Assembly: GCA_046546375.1 (NCBI GenBank)
Contig: JBKGXV010000003.1
Location: forward strand, 42,571-106,570
From: JAEZKC01 sp046546375
GTDB lineage: Bacteria > Fibrobacterota > Chitinivibrionia > Chitinivibrionales > Chitinispirillaceae
Length of the DNA: 64,000 nucleotides
Direction of reading: 5' to 3'
The first letter of the stretch is position 1. Each line of letters starts with the position of its first letter. The notes beneath the pieces were generated by a model. That model had not been told where the DNA came from, ran no database searches, and worked only from the letters and a program-made list of their open reading frames with translations. Of this stretch, positions 17,147-25,420 are shown in pieces. Made by a program: the position numbers and the translations under genes.

Positions 17147-18385
17147 TCAGACGCTTTTCATTGATTCAACCGGATTGAGCCGTGATGCTTTCCAAGATGG
17201 ACCGAGTGAAACCAGAGCGGACACCACTGCGGCAAGAAGCATCACTTTGAGAAATCCCAGGGGATTCAGAGTGAAATAGATTACATTGTCGAGCGGCATT
17301 CTGAAAGAGTTCATCATCGAACTGAAATCTATACCTTTGAAATGAAAATAGGTGACGATGAGACCTCCCAGAACGATCCCGAAAAGACTTCCCACCGTAC
17401 CCAGAATCATTCCTTCGCTCAGAAAGAGACCCAGAATCTCCTTTCTCTTAAGTCCCATTGATTTCATTATTCCGATCTCTTTTCGTCTCTCCATCACTAC
17501 CATCACCATAATATTGCCGATAATGAATGCTCCCAGTAGAGCGATAAGGGCATAGATGAACCGGTAGGTGCTTTCGGACATTTTGACAATATTTCCGTAA
17601 TCGCCGATCTGGGTCCAGGGCGTAACTGCCAGATCTTCATTTTGAAGCCTAGTGTCAATCAGTGATGCAACCCTGTCAGCCTTGCGATGGTCGTCAAGCA
17701 TCAGAACGATCTGCTGGGTTGATGACCGCATACGCAGAAGCTTTTTGGCATCATCCAATGATATGAATGCCGCTGATTCGTCAAGAGAATTCATTCCTGT
17801 TTCAAACAGTCCGGAGATCACCAGGTTGCGCAGATTGAGAGAATAATCGCTTGCCTGAGTAACGACATCCACAGTATCACCAATCGAGTATCCCAGCGCC
17901 GCGGCAAGTTTGCTGCCAAGAACAATTTCCCGTTTTTTCTGAAGAAAGCGCCCACCCTCTTTAATGGACCGGTCCAGCATAAGCAGCGATCTTTCCTTCC
18001 GGGGATCCCCTGCCACAATCATCGCTTCCCTGCTTTTACCTTTATTGGTCATAAGCGTCCCGAAACGTATTCGTTGAGTTATCTGTTTTACATGCTGGTG
18101 TATTTCAGGATCGTTTTTTATTTCCTGAATGATTTCCCGAGGTGATTGAAGATTTTCTGCAACGGGTGAGAAACGCTGTTTTTCCTGGTATTCCTTTGTG
18201 GTTATTCTGATATGACCTGTTTCATTCTTGGTGTAGTTTCTGACCATCGAGCGCATAACGCCGCCGATCATCCCCTGCATGAAGACAATGAGCATAACGG
18301 AGAGCGCTACGGAAACTGCCGCAAGCACAGATCTGCGTTTGTTCCTGCCCACATTTCTTATCGCCATTTTGATTATATATTTCAT
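17147..18385 (-). CDS. ABC transporter permease, FtsX/MacB-LolC type
   Basis: The 412-residue membrane protein has an N-terminal helix (residues about 17-43, VLAAVSVALSVMLIVFMQGMIGG). A large periplasmic domain follows, then three C-terminal helices around residues 280-400, including the cytoplasmic coupling segment MERRKEIGIMKSMGLKRKEILGLFLSEG, the signature of type VII (MacB/LolCE) permeases. It is expected to form a heterodimer with the adjacent permease and to act mechanically on periplasmic or inner-leaflet substrates, not to form a channel. AGGAG lies about 11 bases before its ATG. Confidence 0.88.
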   Translation of the reverse strand: MKYIIKMAIRNVGRNKRRSVLAAVSVALSVMLIVFMQGMIGGVMRSMVRNYTKNETGHIRITTKEYQEKQRFSPVAENLQSPREIIQEIKNDPEIHQHVKQITQRIRFGTLMTNKGKSREAMIVAGDPRKERSLLMLDRSIKEGGRFLQKKREIVLGSKLAAALGYSIGDTVDVVTQASDYSLNLRNLVISGLFETGMNSLDESAAFISLDDAKKLLRMRSSTQQIVLMLDDHRKADRVASLIDTRLQNEDLAVTPWTQIGDYGNIVKMSESTYRFIYALIALLGAFIIGNIMVMVVMERRKEIGIMKSMGLKRKEILGLFLSEGMILGTVGSLFGIVLGGLIVTYFHFKGIDFSSMMNSFRMPLDNVIYFTLNPLGFLKVMLLAAVVSALVSLGPSWKASRLNPVESMKSV

Positions 18386-18407
18386 GATGCCGACTCCTTG
18401 ATCTTGG

Positions 18408-19664
18408 CTATACGTAACGCAGAGCTGAGGTTATCGGAATGCTGCCACCTTTTCTGGCAGGTAGAATACCCGCCACTGTGGCTACAGCAGTACCGAAAAT
18501 AAACGCCACAACAAACGTTTCAATATTCCACTGTCCGTGAATCGTTCCCCAAAAAGGCATACCCGAAGCTTCTCCGACGGATCCGGACATTTTGTCAAGA
18601 GAAAGTCCGTAAACCGTGAGCTGCAGGTTCGCGATCGTTCCCAGGGCCACTCCCAGAGTACTTCCGGCAATACCGGTGAGAAAACCCTCGAAGACGAACA
18701 TGGTGATGACCTCCTTGGGACGCAGTCCGTGTGCCCGCAGAACTCCGATCTCCCGGATTCTTTCATAGACACTCATGAGCACGGTGTTGAAAATTCCCAC
18801 TGCGGCTATAATCAGAATCACACCGAGAAAAAGATAACTGTAGGCCTTTTTCTGCTTTGTAACTTCAAAGAAGGACGCTCCCATCTGCTTGAACGTCCGG
18901 ACATGTGCATTGTCGAGTTCTTCCGAAAGAGTATTCTCTATCCCTGCGGCATCCCTGATCATATCACCGAGATTTACTCTGTGGTGGATCCCGATATCCA
19001 TTTCTGTTATAAGCCCCTCCAGATCGAGAAAATTATCAGCTACTTCATAAGTGATCATGACGGTGCTGTTATTGATTGCCGGATCGGTGGTATTGAGCAT
19101 ACCCACGACCTCGAAATCATCGGCATTTCTGCTTTCATATCTGGTAAGAGCATAGAGAGTGATGAAGTCACCCACTCCAACTCCCATTTCCTGTGCCAGT
19201 TTCTTTCCCAGTATTATTTCCCGTGTGCTGGAAGCGGAAAAATAGCTTCCCTCGAGATACTTGGTCAATTCGAAAACTGTTGAATCGCTTTCAGGGGAAA
19301 TGACTGTACCCGATACGGGAACCGATTCCGTGTAGTTTGACAACTCTCCGAGGAACTGCGTTCTGGGAGTGATTCCCTTCACCCGCTTGTTATCGGAGAG
19401 AATTTCCTGGAATTTTTGCCTGGCGGGCAACCCGTAATCAAGAGGAAAGGATTGTTTTTCCTGTGCATATTCTTCCGTATGGATCTTCACAGCCGCAGTG
19501 CTCAAGTCAATCATGTTGTTTATGGCTCCGCGGTCCATTCCTGAATAAAGAGAGTCAAAATAGATGAAAAACGCAAGGGCCACTGCGATCGTGAGGGCAG
19601 AACGGATCGTTCGACCTCTGTGCCGAAGCATGTTGCGGCAGGCTATTTTCATTATCGTGCTCAT
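18408..19664 (-). CDS. ABC transporter permease, FtsX/MacB-LolE type
   Basis: The 418-residue second permease has the same architecture: an N-terminal helix (SALTIAVALAFFIYFDSLYSG), a long periplasmic domain, then three helices with the coupling sequence YERIREIGVLRAHGLRPKEVITMFVFEGFLTG. Its start overlaps the stop of the ATPase gene by four bases (ATGA), which indicates translational coupling. It is homologous to but clearly diverged from the following permease, consistent with a LolC/LolE-like heterodimer. Confidence 0.88.
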   Translation of the reverse strand: MSTIMKIACRNMLRHRGRTIRSALTIAVALAFFIYFDSLYSGMDRGAINNMIDLSTAAVKIHTEEYAQEKQSFPLDYGLPARQKFQEILSDNKRVKGITPRTQFLGELSNYTESVPVSGTVISPESDSTVFELTKYLEGSYFSASSTREIILGKKLAQEMGVGVGDFITLYALTRYESRNADDFEVVGMLNTTDPAINNSTVMITYEVADNFLDLEGLITEMDIGIHHRVNLGDMIRDAAGIENTLSEELDNAHVRTFKQMGASFFEVTKQKKAYSYLFLGVILIIAAVGIFNTVLMSVYERIREIGVLRAHGLRPKEVITMFVFEGFLTGIAGSTLGVALGTIANLQLTVYGLSLDKMSGSVGEASGMPFWGTIHGQWNIETFVVAFIFGTAVATVAGILPARKGGSIPITSALRYV

Positions 19665-20353
19665 GAGGCTTTCCTCTTATCGGAGTGAATCATTCCGTCT
19701 TTGAGAATAACAACTCTCTTCGCATGCTTTTCCACCAGAGAATCGTGGGTGGAAAAAATGAAGGTGGTCTGCATCTTCTGATTCATTTGCTGCATTACAG
19801 AGATGACCTCCTCTGAAGTTGTTGAATCAAGGTTTGCCGTGGGTTCGTCAGCCAGAACAATAAGCGGTCTTTTGACCAGGGCGCGTGCGATGGCAACTCG
19901 CTGTTCCTGCCCTCCGGAAAGCTCTCCGGGAAACCTCTGTGCCATTTGTCCCAGCCCCACCATTTCAATAATCTCCTTTGCCCGGGAAGAGATCTCCCGT
20001 TTCGAATGTTTCTTTTCGATCACCAATGGGAGTTCCACATTCTCCTGGACTGTAAGTACCGGAATGAGATTGTATGACTGGAAAATGAAGGCGATATGTT
20101 TTTTCCGGTAGTCTGAAAGCATATCCTCTTTGAGCTGGCCAAGTGCGGTGCCGTCAAACATCACACTTCCGCTGGTTGCAGTATCAAGACAGCCCACAAT
20201 ATGCAGAAGTGTCGATTTGCCGCTTCCGGAAGGCCCCACTACAGAGAGAAATTCCCCTTTTTCTATTGAGAGGTTTACTCCGCGCAAGGCATGAATCTGC
20301 TGTTGACCTTTACTGAAAGTCTTTTTCACATCTTTCATCTGAAGAATCGCCAT
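19661..20353 (-). CDS. ABC transporter ATP-binding protein, LolD/MacB type
   Basis: A 230-residue ATPase with Walker A (GPSGSGKST), the Q-loop (FQSYNLIPVLT), signature LSGGQEQRVAIARAL, Walker B with the catalytic Glu (VLADEPTANLDS) and the H-switch (FSTHD). The ANLD and NLIP sequences are typical of the LolD/MacB/FtsE group that pairs with FtsX-fold permeases. AGGAG is about nine bases before the ATG. It powers the two permeases encoded directly downstream. Confidence 0.93.
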   Translation of the reverse strand: MAILQMKDVKKTFSKGQQQIHALRGVNLSIEKGEFLSVVGPSGSGKSTLLHIVGCLDTATSGSVMFDGTALGQLKEDMLSDYRKKHIAFIFQSYNLIPVLTVQENVELPLVIEKKHSKREISSRAKEIIEMVGLGQMAQRFPGELSGGQEQRVAIARALVKRPLIVLADEPTANLDSTTSEEVISVMQQMNQKMQTTFIFSTHDSLVEKHAKRVVILKDGMIHSDKRKAS

Positions 20354-20366
20354 AACCAGCTCCTGT

Positions 20367-20711
20367 TTATTTTATTTCCTTACCGTTCTGTGAATTGTTT
20401 TCTTTAAGGCCTTTCAGCAGATTTTCCATCTCGGAGAGATACTTCTCAAGAGCGTTTCTGCCTTGTATTGTCAGGCAAACGGAGGTCTGTGGCTTGTTGC
20501 CGACAAATTCCTTTTTTATGATCACGTAGCCGCTTTTTTCGAGAGTTCTCAGCTGTACAGAAAGATTCCCCGCAGTCGTCTCGAGCATCTTCTGAAGCTC
20601 CTTGAAGGTTAGTTCGGGCTCCTCACTGCTGGCCAGACTTGTGAGCGTGAGCAGTCTTATCCTTTCGTGTATCACTTTGTCGGCAAGTATGCCGTTTTTT
20701 TGCTGCCGCAC
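20367..20711 (-). CDS. Winged-helix transcriptional regulator
   Basis: A 114-residue DNA-binding protein of the small winged-helix group (HTH_34/MarR-like). Helix-turn-helix residues lie in LTFKELQKMLETTAGNLSVQLRTLEKSGYV, and the wing in IIKKEFVGNKPQTSVCLT. It begins with GTG; GGAG within the end of the upstream gene is about eight bases before it. It lies second in the operon it probably controls: a tandem palindrome at 21407-21440 occupies the transcription start region. Autorepression is therefore likely, although the inducing signal is unknown. Confidence 0.8.
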   Translation of the reverse strand: MRQQKNGILADKVIHERIRLLTLTSLASSEEPELTFKELQKMLETTAGNLSVQLRTLEKSGYVIIKKEFVGNKPQTSVCLTIQGRNALEKYLSEMENLLKGLKENNSQNGKEIK

Positions 20712-20713
20712 TT

Positions 20714-21394
20714 TCAGTTCTCCACATCAGTTGTTTTCTGTTTGGGCAAACTTGCCGATACACCGAAAATGAGCATCGCTGCTCCCATGGTGAGGATCAG
20801 CCCGAAATGGGGGCCAATTGATGGATAAGCGATCACAAAACAACCGCTCAGAAGCAGCCAGTACCCATCAAGCAGAAACACTCTCACCCTGAAAAGAACC
20901 CAGTAGAGAAGAAAGCTCAGCCCTATCCCCAAAGCCAAAACCGGTATTATGTACAAAACATGTCCACGCAGAAGAGAAATGGTACTGAAAAAAACAACCA
21001 GAGACCAGATGGCTATTTCAGTATGCGCGATCCGGTGAGAGGAAATCTCTTTCATCACTTTGAAAATCGAAATATTCGGATCTATTCGGCGTGCTTCACT
21101 CAAGATTCCGCTGTTTTTGAGTATGCCGCCGGTAACAAAGGCCAAAACAACAGAAACGTAAAACAGTACCTTCACCCATTGAGGGGAATATGAAAAATCT
21201 CCATAATGAATCTGCAGTAAAAGGTGAATGAGGGTGAGGCCGATTATGGCAAACGCAGCAAACAGGGATGTGAACTGCAGGGTTTTGGTGAAGGTGATCT
21301 GTTGAAGGATAAGCCGGTTTTTCCGAATCGCTTTTTTCATCACGCCGATTTCATCGATGAATCTGCGTATTTGCTCTTGAGACAGCTGCTCCAT
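20714..21394 (-). CDS. Integral membrane protein of unknown function
   Basis: The protein has 226 residues, with a basic N-terminal cytoplasmic segment and about six hydrophobic stretches (from around residue 37 on, for example FTSLFAAFAIIGLTLIHLLL and VLFYVSVVLAFVTGGI). It is the first gene of the operon and ends two bases before the regulator gene. Small membrane proteins are often encoded beside this kind of winged-helix regulator; here it might sense envelope state or assist the ABC system, but no domain is recognised. GGGGG precedes the ATG by seven bases, immediately downstream of the operator repeats. Confidence 0.7.
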   Translation of the reverse strand: MEQLSQEQIRRFIDEIGVMKKAIRKNRLILQQITFTKTLQFTSLFAAFAIIGLTLIHLLLQIHYGDFSYSPQWVKVLFYVSVVLAFVTGGILKNSGILSEARRIDPNISIFKVMKEISSHRIAHTEIAIWSLVVFFSTISLLRGHVLYIIPVLALGIGLSFLLYWVLFRVRVFLLDGYWLLLSGCFVIAYPSIGPHFGLILTMGAAMLIFGVSASLPKQKTTDVEN

Positions 21395-21406
21395 TGAGAA
21401 ACCCCC

Positions 21407-21440
21407 ATAAACTGGTTTATAGTATAAACTGGTTTATAGT
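21407..21440 (-). promoter_or_regulatory. Tandem operator: two 17-bp direct repeats, each nearly palindromic
   Basis: Positions 21407-21423 and 21424-21440 are identical 17-mers (ATAAACTGGTTTATAGT). Each contains TAAAC-TG-GTTTA, a dyad suitable for a dimeric winged-helix protein. Read in the operon direction, the second-encountered repeat ends just before the Shine-Dalgarno of the first gene. The other overlaps the -10 box by three bases. A repressor bound here would cover the transcription start. Confidence 0.75.
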
Positions 21441-21466
21441 ATACCGTTTTTCCGCCTTCCAGTCAA
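21438..21466 (-). promoter_or_regulatory. Strong sigma-70-type promoter of the ABC/LolA-like operon
   Basis: On the minus strand TTGACT (21466-21461) and TATACT (21443-21438) are separated by 17 bases, very close to consensus. The predicted start falls inside the tandem operator. The remaining interval up to 21704 shows no gene. Confidence 0.75.
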
Positions 21467-21704
21467 GTTTTTCCTTTTATCTTTATTGTGAGCAGAAGAT
21501 ATACGATTCGGAAGAACTTGTTGAATTGATGGTTTTATGACGGTTTCTTACTTATATTTATGTATGTGCAGATAATACTAACCCGGTGAAGATAAAGGAT
21601 ATTGAAACCCTTCCTTTTATTTGACTACTATCCCAGCTAACCTATATTTTTACAATCATGCAAAGACAGATATGTACTTTTCCGGAAATACACAGAATAG
21701 CGAT

Positions 21705-23912
21705 ATGAGCCAGAAAAAAGTTTTTAGAGGCAGATTTGTTTTTTATTCGATACTTTTTGTTGTTGTGGTGACGGCATTTGGCGCCGGGGCGGGTACCTGG
21801 TTTCTCTACAGATTGTATGAAACCCTTCCCACCCACAATCAACTCCAGAATATTGAACCTTCGCTTGTTTCCAAAGTGTATGATCGAAATGGCGAATCCA
21901 TACACGAATTCAGTATAGAAAGACGCTTCTGGGTACCTCTGGAGCAAATGCCGGAAGACCTTCAGAACGCGGTTATTGCCATCGAGGACAGAAAGTTTTA
22001 CAAGCACTGGGGTATTGATATTCATCGGATTTTCGGAGCGATAGTGGCGGATATCATGCACGGTAAGCTTGCTCAGGGTGCCTCCACGCTCACTCAGCAG
22101 CTTGCGCGCAATCTCTATCTTACTCACGAGAGAACTTTTCTGCGTAAGATCCGGGAGGCACTTACCGCCATACAGCTGGAGAGAAACTACACTAAAAAAG
22201 AGATATTCGAACTCTATCTGAATCAGGTGTATCTCGGTGCAGGTGTGTACGGGGTTCAGGCGGCAAGTGAGCACTATTTCAGTAAAAGTGTTTCCGAGCT
22301 TACTCTGGAGGAATGCGCCATTATAGCGGGTATTATTCAGCGTCCTGAACACCACCGGCCTGACAAGGAAAAAAATATTGATAGAATCACCGCCAGACGC
22401 AATACTGTGCTGCGGTCTATGGCGGCAGTGGGGTATGTTGATCAATCTGCGGCTAAAGAGGCGGTTGCCAAGGCGTTGAAACCCAACCCCAAAGAGTACC
22501 GTCCGCCGATCGGACCATACTATATGGAAATGGTGCGTCGGTATGTGGCTGAGAAATATGGTGATGATCAGTTGTACAACGGGGGACTTGAGATCCACAC
22601 CACATTGGACCCTGTGGCTCAGGATTCCGCGGAAAAGAGTGTGAGTCGCAAAATCGCATCTCTTCAGAAACGCTTCAACCGGATGTTTCTTGACAGTACA
22701 CATGCGGACCGTAAGTTCGACATACCCCGGGATACGTTTCTGACATATTTTGATTCCATCTATGCACTTCATGAGGAAGAGTTTTCGGCACTTCCCGATT
22801 CTCACAAGCTGCGCAGGGCGCAGGCCTCAGTTGTCGCCCTGGATGTCGGTACCGGGGCGATTCTCGCTTTGGTGGGGGGACGGGATTTTGACCAGAGCAA
22901 GTTCAACCGGGCCGTGCAGGCAAGGCGTCAGCCCGGTTCAGCTTTCAAACCCTTTGTGTATACTGCCGCTCTGGATAACGGCTTCAATCCCGCAACCGTT
23001 GTTCTTGATCAGCCGATAACACTTATCACACCTGAAGGGGATGAGTGGCGGCCCGAAAACTATGACCGCAAGTTTCACGGTCCATTGGCTTTACGGGATG
23101 CTCTGGCTAAATCAAATAATCTGGTGGCTATTCAGGTATTCAATAAAGTGGGCGGGGATGTGGTTGTCGACTATGCCCGCAGGATGGGACTTGAGCATAG
23201 GATGGAACCGGTGCCATCACTGGCGATCGGAGCCTGTGAGGTCACACCGTTGGAAATTATTTCCGCTTATTCCATTTATCCCAACAAGGGCGTACATGTT
23301 GAACCCTACTTCATAGAGAAAATAGTGGACAAGAACGGCAGGGTTCTGGAAAAAGCATCTCCTGAGGAAAAAATAGTGCTCACTCCCCAGACCTCGTATC
23401 TCATGAGCTCTCTTATGAAAAGTGTGGTCTGCTGCGGTACAGGATCATCCATACCCGGACGCGGTTTCAGCAGACCGGCTGGAGGGAAAACCGGAACCAC
23501 CAATGATTACACAGATGCCTGGTTCATCGGGTTCACCCCCCAGGTGGTATGCGGAGTATGGACCGGTGTGGATGAGCAGCGTTCAATGGGAAGAGGGGTA
23601 ACCGGCTCTTCGGCTGCTATTCCCATATGGGTGGATGCCATGAAGGTTCTTCACAGGGACAAGCCGGTTGAGAATTTCAGCCGTCCCGGCGGAATCATAT
23701 CGGAAAAGGTCTGCAAGGAGTCACACTTGCTGGCAAACCGCTTCTGTCCGGAAACGGAGACAGAGTACTTCAAAGCCGATACTGAACTGGATACCTGTGA
23801 GATTCACAGCACCGGACGGCCCAGACGGGAAGGCGGTGGGCTGCTCGATCTTTTCGGTCCCTCAAAACGGAAGAACAAGAGCGACAGCAAAAAGAAAAGA
23901 TTGATGTTCTGA
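21705..23912 (+). CDS. Class A penicillin-binding protein (PBP1A)
   Basis: A bifunctional peptidoglycan synthase of about 735 residues. A membrane anchor (VFYSILFVVVVTAFGAGAGTW) is followed by a GT51 glycosyltransferase domain with the catalytic Glu in AIEDRKFYKHWG (E94) and QGASTLTQQLARN. The transpeptidase domain has the nucleophile in PGSAFKPF (S412, K415), the SxN motif (KSNN, S469) and KTGTT (K594). The C-terminal tail is basic. The start is uncertain: the ATG at 21705, an ATG at 21672 and a TTG at 21621 are in frame and none has a good ribosome site. The region around 21642-22805 also reads open on the other strand, but that is a shadow. Confidence 0.93.
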   Translation: MSQKKVFRGRFVFYSILFVVVVTAFGAGAGTWFLYRLYETLPTHNQLQNIEPSLVSKVYDRNGESIHEFSIERRFWVPLEQMPEDLQNAVIAIEDRKFYKHWGIDIHRIFGAIVADIMHGKLAQGASTLTQQLARNLYLTHERTFLRKIREALTAIQLERNYTKKEIFELYLNQVYLGAGVYGVQAASEHYFSKSVSELTLEECAIIAGIIQRPEHHRPDKEKNIDRITARRNTVLRSMAAVGYVDQSAAKEAVAKALKPNPKEYRPPIGPYYMEMVRRYVAEKYGDDQLYNGGLEIHTTLDPVAQDSAEKSVSRKIASLQKRFNRMFLDSTHADRKFDIPRDTFLTYFDSIYALHEEEFSALPDSHKLRRAQASVVALDVGTGAILALVGGRDFDQSKFNRAVQARRQPGSAFKPFVYTAALDNGFNPATVVLDQPITLITPEGDEWRPENYDRKFHGPLALRDALAKSNNLVAIQVFNKVGGDVVVDYARRMGLEHRMEPVPSLAIGACEVTPLEIISAYSIYPNKGVHVEPYFIEKIVDKNGRVLEKASPEEKIVLTPQTSYLMSSLMKSVVCCGTGSSIPGRGFSRPAGGKTGTTNDYTDAWFIGFTPQVVCGVWTGVDEQRSMGRGVTGSSAAIPIWVDAMKVLHRDKPVENFSRPGGIISEKVCKESHLLANRFCPETETEYFKADTELDTCEIHSTGRPRREGGGLLDLFGPSKRKNKSDSKKKRLMF

Positions 23913-23926
23913 AAAAGTGCTCTTGG

Positions 23927-24874
23927 CTACTTGGCCCCGTCCTCTAGCATATCCACCTCTACAGGGCGGGCCTTTTCTTTATCTTTTTTATCGCCAGCTT
24001 TTTTCTTATCCGGAGCGATTACTTTGATGTTTTCATTTCTGGGTAGATAAAAAACCCTTTTTACCAGTCCGATATTTTTGCCGTTTTTACCTCTTTTCTT
24101 CAATGTCCGGCTTTCGTTTTTCCAGAAGTCATTTGCATCCGGTTCGGAAATCATGAACGCGGGATCTTCATGGAGATTGGTATTGTCGAGCTTGGGGTTT
24201 TGGTTGGCGGGGGAGCGGTTGCCGAAAAAGTTGTTGTATATGATCCGGCTGCGGCGTGACCCCCCGGAGGCAAAAATTCCGTACTTTTTATTGAAATAGA
24301 ATACGTTGTTTTCCGCAAGCACTTCACTCTGACCGTCGAGCATCAGGCCGCTGTACCCGTTTTCGGCAATGAGATTGTTTTGAATAACACCTTTGTGAGA
24401 ACGGGCTGATTCGCAGAATATTCCGCTCCAGCTGTTGCGGAATATCACGTTGTTCCTTATGATTGGCAGGGCGATGATGCACTGAATGCCTGTTTCCTTG
24501 TTGTTGCGGACCACGCAATGCTCAATAGTCATGAACACATTTTCACAGGCGATTCCGACAGATCCGTTTTCAACGGTGAAATGCCTGAAAACCGCATTCT
24601 GCGCACCTTTGACCACCGGTTTGCCCCGCTGTCCTCTGATAACGGTTTTCTCCGAAGAGATTCCAATAAGCACAATCTCATCACGAAGGGTGATGGATTC
24701 ATTGTAGGTACCTTCGCTGACCAGAATCGTATCCCCCCGTTGGGCGAAATCAATGGCGAGCTGGATTGAGTTCATCCTCTGGGGAACACGGATAAGTTTG
24801 CCGCTTCGAGCTGTAGCGGAGAAAACCAGAAGCAGCAGTACGGCATAAAAGAATGGGTACAGACGGTGTCTCAT
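23927..24874 (-). CDS. Exported right-handed parallel beta-helix protein
   Basis: The 315-residue protein has a signal peptide (YAVLLLLVFSATARSG). It then has IQLAIDFAQRGDTILVSEGTYNESITL, the standard entry to a pectate-lyase-like beta-helix, and successive coils with asparagine ladders (VVRNNKETGI, VIFRNSWSGIF, LIAENGYSGLM, VFYFNKKYGIF, NNFFGN). The C-terminal 70 residues are lysine-rich and probably disordered. NosD/CASH-type helices bind or cleave polysaccharides, but no catalytic set is evident, so the substrate is unknown. AAAGGAG lies about seven bases before the ATG. The gene is convergent with the PBP1A gene. Confidence 0.8.
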   Translation of the reverse strand: MRHRLYPFFYAVLLLLVFSATARSGKLIRVPQRMNSIQLAIDFAQRGDTILVSEGTYNESITLRDEIVLIGISSEKTVIRGQRGKPVVKGAQNAVFRHFTVENGSVGIACENVFMTIEHCVVRNNKETGIQCIIALPIIRNNVIFRNSWSGIFCESARSHKGVIQNNLIAENGYSGLMLDGQSEVLAENNVFYFNKKYGIFASGGSRRSRIIYNNFFGNRSPANQNPKLDNTNLHEDPAFMISEPDANDFWKNESRTLKKRGKNGKNIGLVKRVFYLPRNENIKVIAPDKKKAGDKKDKEKARPVEVDMLEDGAK

Positions 24875-24989
24875 GGAAAACTCCTTTTCAGAAGTGAATA
24901 TCTTTAATCTAAGAAATGCCTCCGGGATAAATCAATTAATATTATAACCAGCCAGATTCATGCCTGCAGGAAGAATGTAATGTTTTCCC

Positions 24990-25018
24990 TTGCACTTGGT
25001 TGGGACCTTATCTATCTT
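24990..25018 (+). promoter_or_regulatory. Probable promoter of the ilv-leu operon
   Basis: TTGCAC (24990-24995) and TATCTT (25013-25018) have a 17-base spacer. Transcription would then begin about 25024-25026, directly at the leader-peptide ATG (25027), which would make the leader mRNA nearly leaderless. No Shine-Dalgarno is seen before the leader ATG, which agrees with this. Confidence 0.45.
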
Positions 25019-25026
25019 TAAATACT

Positions 25027-25128
25027 ATGAAAGCACTTGGAATAATCGAGAATCTGGTTCGAATTACCGTCACAGTCGTTGGCGAGATGGTCATTATTGC
25101 ACCCAGACGCAGGGAAACGGGCAGATAG
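25027..25128 (+). CDS. ilv operon leader peptide (Ile/Val/Leu-rich)
   Basis: A 33-codon open frame, ATG at 25027 to TAG at 25126-25128, lies about 300 bases before ilvB. Twelve residues are branched-chain: I6, I7, I13, I23, I24, V11, V15, V17, V18, V22, L4 and L10. They are concentrated before a basic, non-branched tail (PRRRETGR). This is the composition of the attenuation leaders of enteric ilvGMEDA and ilvBN. The stop codon lies only five bases after the antiterminator segment, so ribosome position would decide the RNA fold. No Shine-Dalgarno is visible. The identification rests on composition, position and the RNA complementarity described for the attenuator. Confidence 0.85.
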   Translation: MKALGIIENLVRITVTVVGEMVIIAPRRRETGR

Positions 25129-25181
25129 AATCAGCTTCCTAAAGTAAATTCAAGGCCCGTTTCCCGAAAGGGAGACGGGCC
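25112..25181 (+). terminator. Transcription attenuator of the ilv-leu operon
   Basis: The terminator stem is GGCCCGTTTCCC (25154-25165), loop GAAA, GGGAGACGGGCC (25170-25181), 12 pairs with one G-T pair, followed by a broken T tract (TTTCGCATTT). GGGAAACGGG at 25112-25121, in the last codons of the leader, is an exact 10-base complement of CCCGTTTCCC (25156-25165) in the 5' arm. Stalling at Ile/Val/Leu codons would leave the first segment free to pair and prevent termination. A ribosome reaching the stop would mask it and allow termination. A separate protector (1:2) hairpin was not found. Confidence 0.82.
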
Positions 25182-25203
25182 TTTCGCATTTGGGAGTATT
25201 TTT

Positions 25204-25281
25204 ATGGATTTGGGAAGAATCGGTTTACTGAATGGTGTTCAGGACGTCTCTTGTTCCGGGCTTGCATCCTTGGGCGCGTAA
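25204..25281 (+). CDS. Short ORF between the attenuator and ilvB
   Basis: A 25-codon frame (ATG 25204, TAA 25279-25281) has GGGAG seven bases upstream. The product is Leu/Gly rich (MDLGRIGLLNGV...). Its stop overlaps the ATG of a second short frame, 25281-25406 (TAATG, 41 codons), which ends 14 bases before the ilvB start codon. Both may be chance, or may keep ribosomes on the leader after read-through. No homologue is recognised. Confidence 0.25.
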   Translation: MDLGRIGLLNGVQDVSCSGLASLGA

Positions 25282-25420
25282 TGAACGGTAATCGCGAAAC
25301 GGAACACGATGTACGTTCAAGCTTGATTCACAAGGAAAAAGGTGGTATTTTAAACAGCTGTTTTCTGTTTTTTCCGGCTTTTCCGATAGTAAAAATGGCC
25401 GGGTGATATGGAGGAGTAAA

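Noticed and set aside
21642..22805. 387-codon open frame antisense to PBP1A
   Set aside because: PBP1A motifs are complete on the plus strand; the antisense product has no domain or ribosome site.
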